Assembly (NCBI GenBank): GCA_030248225.1
Contig: JASANE010028793.1
Location: 1-64,000 of the forward strand
Source of the DNA: Trileptium ribeirensis
Lineage: Eukaryota > Nematoda > Enoplea > Enoplida > Thoracostomopsidae
Direction: 5' to 3'
Length of the DNA stretch: 64,000 nucleotides
A program made the translations under genes and the position numbers. The notes under the pieces are model-generated. The model did not search any database. It saw only the letters and a list, made by a program, of their open reading frames with translations, and was not told the origin of the DNA. Shown in pieces: positions 1 through 12,054 of this stretch (position 1 is its first letter; the number at the start of each line of letters is the position of its first letter).

Positions 1-15
1 ATGTGTGTGTGTGTG
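1..15. repeat. (GT)n microsatellite
   Basis: A short run of alternating TG opens the window and is cut by the window edge. Positions 16 to about 125 show nothing assignable. Confidence 0.7.
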
Positions 16-125
16 AAGTAGACATGTACGCCAATGTATGCCTGCACACCTATATACATACATTCAACCCTCACATGACTCACCAACCGCCGACCTCCGC
101 CAGCGCGGGGGGGGCAAAACCCTCA

Positions 126-1165
126 TTTTTCATCTACTAAAATGCATTAAAAATAACTTTTACATTAAAGTTAATGTATTGCGATGGTATTATTGCCTTT
201 CAGAAACTTTAAAGAGACTGAGGAAGCTAATACTGTTTATTTATCGATTAAATATGTCGGTTTTTGGACATTCAGAGCAAAAAATGTCTTCCAGTATACA
301 CCACTGCGTTTACTGCGTCAAATCGAATGTGCTTACAAAGCTTGGAGCGTAGAATACATACTTTCGCTCTGTCTCCAGTCGCCTCCCTTTACTACACATA
401 CGTTTGTTGCATGTTCTGTAGGAAACTTAAAATTATTGGTTTATATGATTCTAAGAGAAAATAATAGATAGAAGGTAATTTCCTGATCAGTGGTCAGAGA
501 CACTTTTTAGGCTAGCGTTGGATAAACAGTGCCCGTCAGTTAGATCATAATGATGATAATTCTATAATCAGAATGCTATACATGAGACACACTGTGATGC
601 TGCTCGCACAGTTTCAATAAATATAGTTCATTGCCAAGAAAGCAGTTTCTAGCTGCGTTGCAGATAACGTTAGTTTACTTCAATTTAGACTGATTTACCA
701 AGTTTACAAGCGCACTGGCGGGTGCTTGACGCAGTTTATGTTTTCCAAGCATACCCTAAGTACTTCTGCGTAAGCCATACTCTGTTACCGAGTTGGACCG
801 GTTTCATTCAAAGGTATCCCACAGACTTCTGGATGTGTAAAATGGCTGCTACAAGCATCGACCTGGCTTTGATTTAACAAACTCCTGCAGGTTATTATGA
901 AAAATTCCTGCTCAAATTATGTGCCCTACTTACGTTTCACACGGCAAATTGGTTAGTTAATCTTTTCTTTGGCTTGGTTGTATTGGAGCTTGATCATTGT
1001 ATAATATATATTACATATGTTTGGATTACAGGATGAAGCAAAAACGTGGAAAATTTCAAACAAAATTATTAAACCGGAATTCCGGTTCCGGTATGGTTTT
1101 TCCCTTTGCCGGAACCGCAACCGGAACACGATTTTAGCCGGAACCGGAATTCCGGTTACTCCCTG
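126..1165 (+). mobile_element. Non-autonomous hAT-like element, copy A (5' truncated)
   Basis: This stretch is homologous to copies at 16994-17828 (same orientation), 40143-41290 (inverted) and 35897-36620. The right end, ACCGGAATTCCGGTTACTCCCTG, is an inverted version of the CAGGGAATAACCGGAA left end seen in the 17-kb copy. No left terminal repeat is visible, so the 5' end is lost. The short ORFs in it are shared with the other copies but hold no recognisable domain, and they are disrupted between copies, so it is read as non-coding. CAGGG ends and the 8-bp duplication of the 17-kb copy point to the hAT superfamily. Confidence 0.7.
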
Positions 1166-2301
1166 GTATACAAGTGAGTATATAACCGAAACGAAACCGA
1201 AATTAGCCGAACTGTAAATATTAGACGGAATTGCAACCGGAACGTGGTCTTATTTTTAAGGTAAACCAAACGGATGTGTAATTGAGCCTTTGTTTGTTAT
1301 TTGTGGTATACGATGGATATATATAGTTTTATTTAACCGGTTAAATACGTTGGTTTGAGTGTTTTAATAACTACCACTGTGACGGGCTGACATGGTGCTA
1401 CGAATGGCAAATTTCAGCAACAAAGTAGTGAAATTTAGACATTTTCCGTTAGGGATACGTTGAAGGATAGACAGGGTCTACATATGTGTGGGTAGCTAGA
1501 TAAAATAAATACAACCGTACCTACTTAAAAAGTAGCCATTTCTGGTGGTTTTTGGGCCCTGCTACATAAAAAAAGATTTTAAAGCTTTTCTTGTGAAGCA
1601 ATCGATTTTGGGGGTATGAGATGATTGGGGGTCCAGAGACTAGGGGGCATAGCTGAAAAGATGGTGGGCCCCTTCCCCGAATACCCCCCTCCCCCGACCG
1701 AAGGAGGGCCAACTTTTCTTATAGCAAACATGGATGCATCACAAAAAAATGGTCACACTTTCACTATCCTTTCAAAAATCAACTTCGACAACGAAGAATT
1801 ACCTAAGACGGCAAAAAGGATGGCTAGCGCCGCTAAACTTCCCCCAAACCCGACAAAATTTTGTAACATTTCTATGTGCTCAACCTCCCTCAATTTGTTT
1901 TCTTCACGACTTTTATTCAAAGGAGTATTGTACAGAAATTATGCTACGAATTGTGGGGGCAGAAAGGCCTCTTCTTTGACTTCTGACCCTTGCTGACCCA
2001 CGCCGAAGACCGTAGCCGGTGATCCACAGTAGCGTTTCTATCCCTGGTATATCCTATGTATCCAAGGTTCGTCGGCACAGACGAGGTAGATGCGAGGAGG
2101 TTAATAGTGGTAACCAAAAATTTCACCCGGCTCCACAATTTTTTTCATTTTTCACAATTTTGATAAAGTTGCTATAATTGTCGCGCGGAAGGGGTGCGGG
2201 GGCGGAGCGTCACCTGTTCCGGCTCTTAGGCGAAGGGTAACACACTTACACTTACACAGCACAGACTCCTATGATACATATACTATATAAGTATAAATAA
2301 T
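1166..2301. other. No gene; contains a G-rich dispersed repeat
   Basis: No domain or credible exon is seen. Bases 1170-1250 have CCGAAAC/CCGGAAC-rich sequence resembling further decayed hAT-like ends. Around 1600-1705 there is a roughly 100-bp G/C-run segment (GGGGGTCCAGA ... GGTGGGCCCC) that recurs in diverged form at about 32140-32236. The ORFs crossing it are low-complexity products. Confidence 0.5.
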
Positions 2302-2880
2302 GGTTCTTTCCATTATCCCCCAGCCCCCCAAAATGGTCAGATTCAAGAATTTATTTTTGTGATCCTCGAAGCGTCCCCTTATCATTTCGACTAAAAAATT
2401 GCATTTTTAAAGTTTTAGATTTTTTCGGATCCTTGGGAACCCAAAAAAAATTCTTAAAAATTATATTTTTACCAACCATTCGACGCGGCTTGACAAGCTG
2501 AGTGTAATGGTGTTATTTTTAACGGGATGCGATAAACGCATCCTAAGTTATGGCCAAAAAATTTTCAATTGCTGAGCATGTCAGCTTCCGATAGTTTTGG
2601 CCATAACTTAGGATCCGGTTACCGAATGCTGTTAAAAATATCATCATTTTATTCAGCTCGTCAAGCCGCGTTGAATGGTGAGTAAAAAATCTAATTTTTA
2701 AGAAAATTTTTTTGGGTTCCCATGGGTCTCTCTTGGGACACCCAAAAATCTAAAATTTTAAAAATTCTATTTTTGGTTGAAATGATCAGGGGAGGTCTCG
2801 AGGATCACAAAAATACCAAGATTTCCAGAATCTGACCACTTTTGGGCAAACGCGGGCTGGGGGGATAATGGAAGAGAATC
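2302..2880. mobile_element. Long palindromic (foldback/MITE-like) element
   Basis: Two arms of about 260-280 bp are reverse complements around a loop of about 34 bp near 2562-2595. The outer ends read GGTTCTTTCCATTATCCCC on the left and, complemented, GATTCTCTTCCATTATCCCC on the right. The inner ends share GGCCATAACTTAGGAT. Both flanks carry TAAATAAT (2294-2301 and 2881-2888), a possible 8-bp target duplication, although this is AT-rich sequence and could be chance. Nothing inside is coding. It is probably a non-autonomous foldback DNA element; the superfamily is not clear. Confidence 0.75.
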
Positions 2881-2974
2881 TAAATAATTTCGTGAAAGCT
2901 GTAATATGTCAATTTTCTCTCGAATCAATCTATTACTGATCAAATCCTATTACGTATATCATGACTATGAGCCA

Positions 2975-3130
2975 GACTAGCAAAAACTGGGCCAGAGTGA
3001 CTCATTCTTATATCGCCGGTAAATTGAGTAGCACAGGTGCGAAAATGACCGATTCCGAGGACGCCGGCTGATGCTCACTCTGGACCTCTTACGTGCCGAA
3101 AAGTAGGGGAAACGGAGATCGGCACAGCCT
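2975..3130 (+). repeat. Dispersed repeat shared with 15180-15335
   Basis: This segment and the one near 15220-15330 share the ordered blocks GTGCRAAAATGACCGAT, GAGGACGCC, GACTCTGG/CACTCTGG, GGACCT, ACGTGCC and AAAAGT. The similarity is diverged but collinear, so both are copies of one interspersed family of unknown type. Confidence 0.5.
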
Positions 3131-4245
3131 TACTGCTTACAACGCACATTTTAACAATCAGTCTTTATATTCGTATTAATGTTTCCCTATTTGTTTCGAT
3201 ACGTTTCAATATAACTACACGTACAATGTTACAACAGTTGAACACAATTGTTAAATCGCACTGCATAAACATTGTCAGACAAAACTCCATAATTTTGTTC
3301 TCAATAGTCCAAAATAAAACACACAGTGTACCTAACCCCCAAAAGACTCTTTCAGGTCGCCGCAGATTCTATGCAATATCGTTAATAAACGAAGCGTAAA
3401 TACTTTCTTTTTAATATATACCATAAAAGAGACAACCGAAGCAATATCGTGGTAAAACATGACTAGCAACAATGCAAAAAAAATACAGCTAAAAGTAATT
3501 ACTTTCTTTTCAGGCAATAGCGACAAAAAACACCACGCTCCTATGAATACCCCAAACGTATCCTAATAATATGACCACGTATAAAAACTCAAATTTGTAC
3601 CCGGCACGTTTGTGGTAGTCGCAAGAACCAGGAAGAAACCAAAAATATATATATAATAGACAATACCATGTCAAATACGTTTATATCGGACAATGAACGC
3701 TTATATATATACCTAGTCAAATATAACCGGTCGCTAGTTCGCTCAAAAAACGAAGTAAAGTGTAGCTGTTTTGCATTCAGTCACGATTTCGAGATTTCAA
3801 ATTAAGCTTCCTGGCTCACAACAAAGACCCCGGCAGTTTTCTGCAAAAACAAAGTCCGTAGGGCCGGTTATTTCTTCTACCAGTGACAAAAAACCAAGCT
3901 TTTACAAGGTATAATTCACAACCTTCAGGAAGAATAAGTTTTGCACCTTGCTGGTCCCTAGCGAACGTATATATACCTCAAAATAGAATTATATATAGAT
4001 TTTCTGGATATTTAACAATGCCAACAATCGATTTATCCAACAACTCTACGCATAACTACATTTAAAAAGTGTCAAGATTGTATAACTTTTGTTGGACAAA
4101 ATTTTAGCCTCTGCAACACCCTGTTGCTTCTTCGATATATATACCTACGATGAGCCAAAAATAATAATTACCGTGTGTAGCGGGTTAGCTACGATGGGGA
4201 GAGGGTTAGCTACGCCCATTTATGCGAAAGTCCAAGTCTACATCG
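3131..4245. other. AT-rich stretch without recognisable gene
   Basis: Only short, non-conserved ORFs are present. A small internal duplication, GGGTTAGCTACG, occurs twice at about 4180-4215 just before the satellite array. Nothing else is supportable. Confidence 0.5.
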
Positions 4246-7200
4246 ATAATCCACGAACCGATTTACATGATTTTTACACTACTCGACTCTCCCGTCGGGG
4301 CGATTCAATTGGTTCATATAAAATTATACATCCTATAATTGAGAAAAAAAATTCCAATATTATTGATGAACAAAAAATGCAATCGGAGGATTCTAGGAAA
4401 GACGAACCGATTTAGATGATTTTTACACTTCTCGACTCTGCTCGTCGGGGCGATTCAATTGGTTCATATAAAATTATACATCCTATAATTGAGAAAAAAA
4501 CTCCAATACCATTGATGAACAAAAAATGCAATCGGATGATTCTAGGAAAGACGAACCGATTTAGATGATTTTTACACTTCTCGACTCTGCTCGTCGGGGC
4601 GATTCAATTGGTTCATATAAAATTATACATCCTATAATTGAGAAAAAAAATTCCAATACCATTGATGAACAAAAAATGCAATCGGAGGATTCTAGGAAAG
4701 ACGAACCGATTTAGATGATTTTTACACTTCTCGACTCTGCTCGTCGGGGCGATTCAATTGGTATATATAAAATTATACATCCTATGATTGTGAAAAAATT
4801 TCCAATACCATTGATGAACAAAAAATGCAGTCGGAGGATTCTATGAAAGACGAACCGATTTATATGATTTTTACACTACTCGGCTCTCCTCGTCGGGGCG
4901 ATTCAATTGGTACATATAAAATTATACATTCTATAATTGTGAAAAAATTTTCAATACCATTGATGAACAAAAAATGCAATCGGAGGATTCTAGGAAAGAC
5001 GAACCGATTTAGATGATTTTTACACTTCTCGACTCTGCTCGTCGGGGCGATTCAATTGGTACATATAAAATTATACATCCTATAATTGTGAAAAAATTTC
5101 CAACATCATTGATGAACAAAAATGCAGGAGGAGGATTCTAGGAAAGACGAACCGATTTAGGATGATTTTTACACTACTCGACTCTCCTCGTCGGGGCGAT
5201 TCAATTGGTACATATAAAATTATACATCCTATAATTGTGAAAAAATTTCTAATACCATTGATGAACAAAAAATGCAATCGGAGGATTCCAGGAAAGATGA
5301 ACCGATTTAGATGATTTTTACACTTCTCGACTCTGCTCGTCGGGGCGATTCAATTGGTACATATAAAATTATATATACATCCTATAATTGTGAAAAAAAT
5401 TTCCAATACCATTGATGAACAAAAAATGCAGTCGGAGGATTCTATGAAAGACGAACCGATTTATATGATTTTTACACTACTCGGCTCTCCTCGTCGGGGC
5501 GATTCAATTGGTACATATAAAATTATACATTCTATAATTGTGAAAAAATTTTCAATACCATTGATGAACAAAAAATGCAATCGGAGGATTCTAGGAAAGA
5601 CGAACCGATTTAGATGATTTTTACACTTCTCGACTCTGCTCGTCGGGGCGATTCAATTGGTACATATAAAATTATACATCCTATAATTGTGAAAAAATTT
5701 CCAACATCATTGATGAACAAAAATGCAGGAGGAGGATTCTAGGAAAGACGAACCGATTTAGGATGATTTTTACACTACTCGACTCTCCTCGTCGGGGCGA
5801 TTCAATTGGTACATATAAAATTATACATCCTATAATTGTGAAAAAATTTCTAATACCATTGATGAACAAAAAATGCAATCGGAGGATTCCAGGAAAGATG
5901 AACCGATTTAGATGATTTTTACACTTCTCGACTCTGCTCGTCGGGGCGATTCAATTGGTACATATAAAATTATATATACATCCTATAATTGTGAAAAAAA
6001 TTTCCAATACCATTGATGAACAAAAAATGCAATCGGAGGATTCTAGGAAAGACGAACCGATTTAGATGATTTTTACACTTCTCGACTCTGCTCGTCGGGG
6101 CGATTCAATTGGTACATATAAAATTATACATCCTATAATTGTGAAAAAATTTCCAACATCATTGATGAACAAAAATGCAGGAGGAGGATTCTAGGAAAGA
6201 CGAACCGATTTAGGATGATTTTTACACTACTCGACTCTCCTCGTCGGGGCGATTCAATTGGTACATATAAAATTATACATCCTATAATTGTGAAAAAATT
6301 TCTAATACCATTGATGAACAAAAAATGCAGTCGGAGGATTCCAGGAAAGATGAACCGATTTAGATGATTTTTACACTTCTCGACTCTGCTCGTCGGGGCG
6401 ATTCAATTGGTACATATAAAATTATATATACATCCTATAATTGTGAAAAAAATTTCCAATACCATTGATGAACAAAAATTGCAATCGGAGGATTCCAGGA
6501 AAGACGAACCGATTTAGATGATTTTTACACTACTCGACTCTCCTCGTCGGGGCGATTCAATTGGTACATATAAAACTATACATCCTATAATTGTGAAAAA
6601 ATTTCCAATACCATTGATGAACAAAAAATGCAATCGGAGGATTCCAGGAAAGACGAACCGATTTAGATGATTTTTACACTTCTCGACTCTGCCCGTCGGG
6701 GCGATTCAATTGGTACATATAAAATTATACATCCTATAATTGTGAAAAAATTTCCAATACCATTGATGAACAAAAAATGCAATCGGAGGATTCCAGGAAA
6801 GACTAACCGATTTAGATGATTTTTACACTACTGGACTCTCCTCGTCGGGGCGATTCAATTGGTATATACATATAAAATTATACATTCCGTAATTGTGAAA
6901 AAAATTTCCAATACCATTGATGAACAAAAATCCAGGCCGAGAATTCTAGGAAAGACGAAACGATTTAGATGATTTTTACACTATTCGACTATGCTTGTCG
7001 GGTCGATGCAATTGGTACATATAAAATTATACATCCTATAATTGTCAAAAAAATTTCCAACACCATTGATGAACAAAAAATGCAGTAGGAGGAATCTAGG
7101 AAAGACGAACCGATTTAGGATGATTTTTACACTACTACTGGACTGTCCTCGTCGGGGCGATTCAATTGGTATATACATATAAAATTATACATTCCGTAAT

Positions 7201-7258
7201 TGTGAAAAAAAATTCCAATACCATTGATGAACAACAATGCAGGAGGAGGATTCTACGA
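4246..7258 (+). repeat. Satellite array, ~150-bp monomer with 601-bp higher-order unit
   Basis: About 20 head-to-tail monomers of 148-158 bp are seen. Landmarks in each are ACGAACCGATTTA, GTCGGGGCGATTCAATTGG, TATAAAATTATACATCC, CATTGATGAACAAAAA and GGAGGATTC. A four-monomer block repeats almost perfectly at exactly 601 bp (4825 onward matches 5426 onward; 5080-5277 matches 5681-5878). It is followed by a shortened three-monomer version at 452 bp spacing. The left and right flanking monomers are more diverged, as expected of a homogenised core. Several monomers lack stops in one frame, which yields short meaningless ORFs on both strands. No transposon gene is embedded. Confidence 0.95.
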
Positions 7259-8187
7259 ATGACCTAACGCTGATTTTGGGAAAAAGCTTTTCACAATGAG
7301 CGTTGGCAGTGTGCGAAATATAGACAAAATTAATGTAGTGTAGTGCACACAATTTGTCAAACCCCGATCTAAAATGTAATTTATCTAAAATGGCAATATC
7401 GAAGCAATAAAATATATTTTTGCATCTGCATCAGTGCAAACATTATTTTGTCTGTTACATCTGTTTATAGGTTAATAGGGCGGTAGAAACTAAAAGCCAT
7501 TTAGTTTTTGTGTAGACATAGACAATTTGATAGCACATAATTTGTCGTTTGGTTTTAGTTGACATACCAATAATAAATATATGATAAATTTTATAAATAT
7601 AAACATATATAGTAATACTCCTTCTTTTAGTAATACGTCAAAACAAGGACAGGTTGATATACTATCAAGAGATTGATTTCCATGATATTGTGCTTATAAT
7701 GCTCATGGTTGCCACAATTTTTCGGCTGTCAATAGCTCGCTTTTCAAGATCAAATTTCTCGTTTTTCGCTCCATTTTTAATGTTAATGTCTTACTTTTAG
7801 TGTAATTTCGGTTAACACACCAGCCCGAAAATTTGTCTCATAATTTTGATACCTTTCGACTCAATTCGAAACGGCACTTCAAAAAATATCCGTCTCTTCC
7901 TTAGTCAAGTAAAAAGTTTTTCTAGATTTTTTGGGCTATCAGTTGTACTAACGAAAGTAAACTAGTCGGTAGTGGAACTACATTTGTGAGCGGAGCTTGG
8001 GCTGTGGCATTACGAATGTACTCAATTTTATGTTCTTCAAATAACTACAATGCATAGGGCATAGGGTTTATCATTGGTAAAAATATTATATTTGAATTCT
8101 TCGACCCAAAAACCCTATATAATGGATTGATCAAAACGATTCTATTTCAATAAATAACACAAATATTGCAAACTTCTCTATTTTAGC
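7259..8187. other. No gene seen
   Basis: AT-rich sequence after the satellite with no domain, no long ORF and no clear repeat. Confidence 0.5.
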
Positions 8188-8428
8188 TGCATAAGCTTAA
8201 CTAATTAGCTAATTACTAATCAACCACTCAAAATTTTTTAATCCTAAATATCAGGTGCACACTCTGACATGATAGGCTTTCAATCAAAAAATGTTTTTTT
8301 AAAATCGGTTCAGTGGTTCTTGAGATCCGCCGGACCGAACGAGCGAACGAACGGACGGACATCGACTTTTTTGGTCACAGCGAGAAAATAAAAACGCTTC
8401 GCTCGGCTTCGCCTCGCTCCGCTCAAAA
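8188..8428 (+). repeat. Interspersed repeat with RTE/SINE-like 3' tail, copy 1
   Basis: Bases run from a TTAGCTAATTA-rich start through ATCAGGTGCACACTCTGACA and TCGGTTCAGTGGTTCTTGAGA to ACGGACGGACATCGA and a GAAAATAAAAACGCTTCGCT end. A close copy lies at 41350-41580 and a much older one at about 20690-21430. The 'cggttcagtggttcttgaga ... acggacgg' layout resembles 3' ends of many invertebrate non-LTR elements and their SINEs. This copy ends in a GC-rich run made of CGCTTCGCTCGGCTTCGCC. No coding capacity. Confidence 0.65.
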
Positions 8429-8430
8429 AA

Positions 8431-8523
8431 TATCTCTATAATTGTATAATTTTACATATATTATACATTATATTATATTATTATACATACATTATACATT
8501 ATATTTACATACATTATATACTG
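8431..8523. repeat. AT-rich simple repeat (TATACAT-like)
   Basis: Imperfect repetition of ATTATACATTATA/ACATACATTATA immediately after the interspersed repeat, plausibly an expanded tail. Confidence 0.6.
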
Positions 8524-9788
8524 GAGAGCAAATCAGGGTCGAATGGAGACAATACCGCTCCGATCTACCGGCACAGTAATTCCGAAATCTTACAAAATAT
8601 AAACACGTAGCTTCTTTCACATAAGCTCGTAAACAATACTATGAAATGATTGAGTGGATTTTACCAACTTAACTCATCAACGTAGTTATAATGATCAATA
8701 AAAATACGGATATTTATTTAGATATGTTCGAATGTTTTCGATAAGCATACGTAAGTCCAAAAAATTGGAAAAAAATTGTCATTAATACGGCAGAACGCAG
8801 AAGCGGACATTTTCTCAGCCGCCGGACGAACACGGTCAAATGGTACCAAAATCATTGGCTGTATCTTCCAAATTGCCGTTATATACAATGAATATCATCA
8901 ATATCAAACGATAATGTTATGATGTATGCTACGGAGCTTGAACGAATTTTGGTAACTTATACCTACTACAGTACCACAGTACCGAATGTATCCACATAAT
9001 GAAAACCTAATATATGCAATATCGAACCAATTATCCAATACGACAACAATAGCCAAGTACTTTTTGACAAGCAACTTGTATGCGTTGTTATTACTGGCAA
9101 ATATGTGTTACAAGAATACCTTACAAATATACCGAAAGTTCTAACAAAACTACCGATACTTGTTTTGTCAACCATACTATGACAAAATAGCTCTACTAGA
9201 GAGTGTTTTGTTTCACTGGTTTCACCGCTTGGTTAATATTCAAAATTGAAACACTAATTATTTTCACACAACGGTTGTACACAATGGCAGATTAGCCATT
9301 CAAAAATAATTTTACTTGTTACTGAATATGTAATCTTGCCAATGACATATATGAAAAGATCAAAAGATCTACGAGCGACATTTCCATCATGAATCGGTCG
9401 GTATTCGAACGAATTCATATTCAAGATAAGGCCTTGGAGTAGAGATGAAAGTTTAGGCTCTAGGCTCTTCTCGTCTCTAGAGCCAAGCCAGAGCCTAAAA
9501 TCAGTCTGTGACAGCCGATACCAGCCTAGTGTTCTTTGAAAAGCTGTGGCCAGCGCTTAAACAGTCTTTTATAAAACAACAAATATATATATATAGCAGA
9601 TATTATCACAAATATGATATATACATACAATTAGTCACAAATAGCAATAACAGCCGACATAACTTCGACCTCGGCTCTTATCCTTTCTGAAAGCGACTCC
9701 TGGTCGTTTATCCAATCGCATACTTTTCTTATTGTAAATACTCCGCAAACCGCCGTTATGATGCTCGTTTTCCATTGGAAGAGCCCAA
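8524..9788. other. No gene seen, left flank of the Ginger element
   Basis: No domain or convincing exon. Around 9440-9500 there is a GAGCCTA/TAGGCTCT-rich short inverted stretch. The last four bases, CCGG at 9789-9792, are the left target duplication of the Ginger element. Confidence 0.5.
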
Positions 9789-9792
9789 CCGG

Positions 9793-9884
9793 TGTAACAG
9801 CTACTTCTTTCCCCCCGGAAAAAATTGGCTAGCCAATTCTTTCCCCCGGGGAAAATTGTAGCTAGCCGATTTTTCCCCTCTTAG
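9793..9884 (+). repeat. Left terminal inverted repeat of the Ginger element
   Basis: 92 bp containing TGTAACAGC at the tip, two copies of the subterminal motif around TTGGCTAGCCAA (the second as a GTAGCTAGCCGA variant), and TTTCCCCTCTTAG at the inner end. The reverse complement CTAAGAGGGGAAAAA...CGGCTAGCTAC is found at 12055, inside the right arm. Confidence 0.85.
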
Positions 9885-10160
9885 AAGATATTTTGCCCTC
9901 TTCACTTTATACGATATCACTAGTTTGCTGTTCTACGACTTGTGTACTACTAGTAGTGACTACCCTTGGCGAGGACAACTTATATGAAAAAACCTGGTGG
10001 CGTATATATCTCATGGTGTTTATCCTGAAAGAATCCTGGAAAGCAAGCATGAAAAGCGAAAATTTCGCTCAACCGCTAAGCCATATCATGTTGGAGGTGG
10101 AAACTTCCTTACAGAAAATGCGAGGTTGTCAAAAAGTCGGACAAATTAAAAGTCCTAAAA
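9885..10160 (+). other. 5' internal region of the Ginger element, no recognisable domain
   Basis: A 92-codon ORF (9893-10171) crosses here, but the recognisable integrase reading begins about 10161 in another frame. It may hold the promoter or a decayed N-terminal part of the transposase; no conserved motif is seen. Confidence 0.4.
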
Positions 10161-11770
10161 ATGTTCCATGACAACAAGACAACCGGCGGGAATTTTGGGC
10201 GCGACAAAACATATTTCGCTATAAAAGAAACCTACTATTGGAGGGGAATGAAGGGTGAATTGTAGAAAATTATGTGTCCGAGTGTGACGTCTGCCAACGC
10301 TTTATTCCCGTAAATACAAAGATTTCTCTGCCGCTCCATTCAGTACCTGTTCCTCAAAAAGTTTGGAGCCTTGTTGGCATAGACCTTATGGGGCCGTTTG
10401 ATATGTCTGAAGCTGGAAATCAAGTACATGAGTCGCTATGTCACAAGATCATTTTAGTAAAATGGGTAGAGGCTAAAGGTGTTTCCAGACAAGACGGCGG
10501 AGTGTGTTGGTCGTTTTATTTACGAGCTCATATGTCGCCACGGGTGAATGGATACTATTGTTTCCGATCAAGGAAAAGAATTCGTGAACAAAAAACCCTG
10601 AACCGGTTAACCGATTTGCTGCAAATTGAACATAGAATCGCTTCCAGTTACCATCCCCAAAGTAACGGACAGCGGGAACGAGACAATCGGACGTTGAAGG
10701 CTACTTTGCTGAAGTGTGCGGGGGAAAATACGAACGACTGGGATCAGTACATGGATGGAATTCTCATGGCACACAGGATAAAGATTCATACATCAACAAA
10801 GGTTAGTCCTTTTGAAGCTTTTTATGGAAGGAAGTGCCGTTTATTGGGGTCTTGTAGCGTTTTTGAAACCCCGACTGATGCAACCGACAACGTAGTTGCA
10901 GAACTTACTGGGATTAAGGTTGAATTAGATGCACATATTAAGCATAATATACAATCTGCCTAAGCGCGCCAAAAGAAATATTTTGACCAGAGGTGTAATG
11001 CGGGATCTCAACTGTCTGTCGGCAAGAAAGTGCTACTCCGCAACCGTCGTCAAATAAACAGGAAGGGATCTAAATTGCAGCCCAAGTTTGTGGGAAATTA
11101 TGTTATTTTTAAAGACGTAGGGAAAGGACGGTTCAAGCTAAAAAATTTGAATACGAACACCATTTTGAAGAACACATATCATGGTTCAATGCTAAAAATT
11201 TACAAAGAATCGTCCTCAAAAAAAGCCGATGTTGAAATTATTGGTAGGACAGAAGGGGGTTGTCGAACTTTCCATCCGGTTTCAGTTGATGATCGGGCTA
11301 AAAAAGTGTCAGGTATCGTTGCGTGCAAGATTTATCCACCATTTTCACCATTTCGCTCCAACCTTGGCGCTCCTAAAAAAGTGCGTCTCATCGTTGGAGA
11401 CGGAAATTGCTTTTTCCGGAGTATTTCTTATATACTAACAGGGAGCGAGAAATACCATCGCAGCGTGCGAGATAAAGTGATTGAAAAAATTACCGACTCT
11501 ACTTGCAATGATGGCCTGAAAAACTATTTGAATCAAGATCCGATTCAATATGTTAATCAGAATCAGTTGATGGACGACGGAACGTGGGCAACCGAGGCCG
11601 AAATTTTGGCTACAGCCAACCTTTTTGGTACTGATATTGAAGTTTTCGTTGGTCATGAATGGGCTCGTTATCCTGCGTCGCTTAAAATTGGGCAACATTC
11701 CAGTTGTGCCTTTTATATAACGCAAAACGAGGCGCGAAACCATTTTAACGTTGTTCTTGATATAAGCTAA
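10161..11770 (+). pseudogene. Ginger integrase/transposase with C-terminal OTU protease domain, broken
   Basis: Order of parts: an HHCC-type zinc region (His at 10167, then GRDKTY and YYWRGM, with CDVC at about 10283-10294), an rve core, a GPY/F-like module (PKFVGNYVIF, about 11080-11110) and an OTU domain. Catalytic Asp-1 lies in GIDLMGP (10382-10384), Asp-2 in VSDQGKEF (10566-10568) and Glu in GQRERDNRT (10676-10678). Breaks: a frameshift near 10257 separates the His and Cys halves; the second zinc His reads Asn; the Asp-2 segment lies in a different frame between roughly 10485 and 10600 and carries a TGA; a TAA at 10961-10963 precedes the GPY/F part. From 10964 to 11770 the frame is open. 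The OTU part (about 11380-11770) keeps the DGNCFFR motif (Asp 11399, Cys 11408) and a C-terminal His in NHFNVV (11741). OTU enzymes are cysteine deubiquitinases; a role in transposition is inferred only. Confidence 0.85.
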
Positions 11771-12054
11771 ATGTCTAATACATTTTTGTCACAGTTCAAA
11801 AATAATAGTTTCTAGCTGAAATAGTTTCTGTTTAGCGCAGCATTATTTTATGTATAAACCTGTATATAACTTCCGTTAAGATTGTTCGCCAATGCGAACA
11901 CTCCCGTTCCCGTGTACTTATATAGTTTTCTATAGTTTATTTTCAGGTGGTGGATTAGGGCTACTGGCGATACCACGTTAAAAAATGCGCGCCGGGCACA
12001 GTACCACATTGGTGGTGAGGAAACCTGTGATTATTCAAAGGGGGAAATAATTGG
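11771..12054 (+). other. 3' internal region of the Ginger element
   Basis: Non-coding stretch between the OTU stop codon and the right terminal region. No domain. Includes CGGGCACAGTACCACATTGGTGG, with no function assigned. Confidence 0.4.

Noticed and set aside
4825..6321. Identical small proteins repeated at 601-bp spacing
   Set aside because: These are frames through satellite monomers, with no domain and on both strands.
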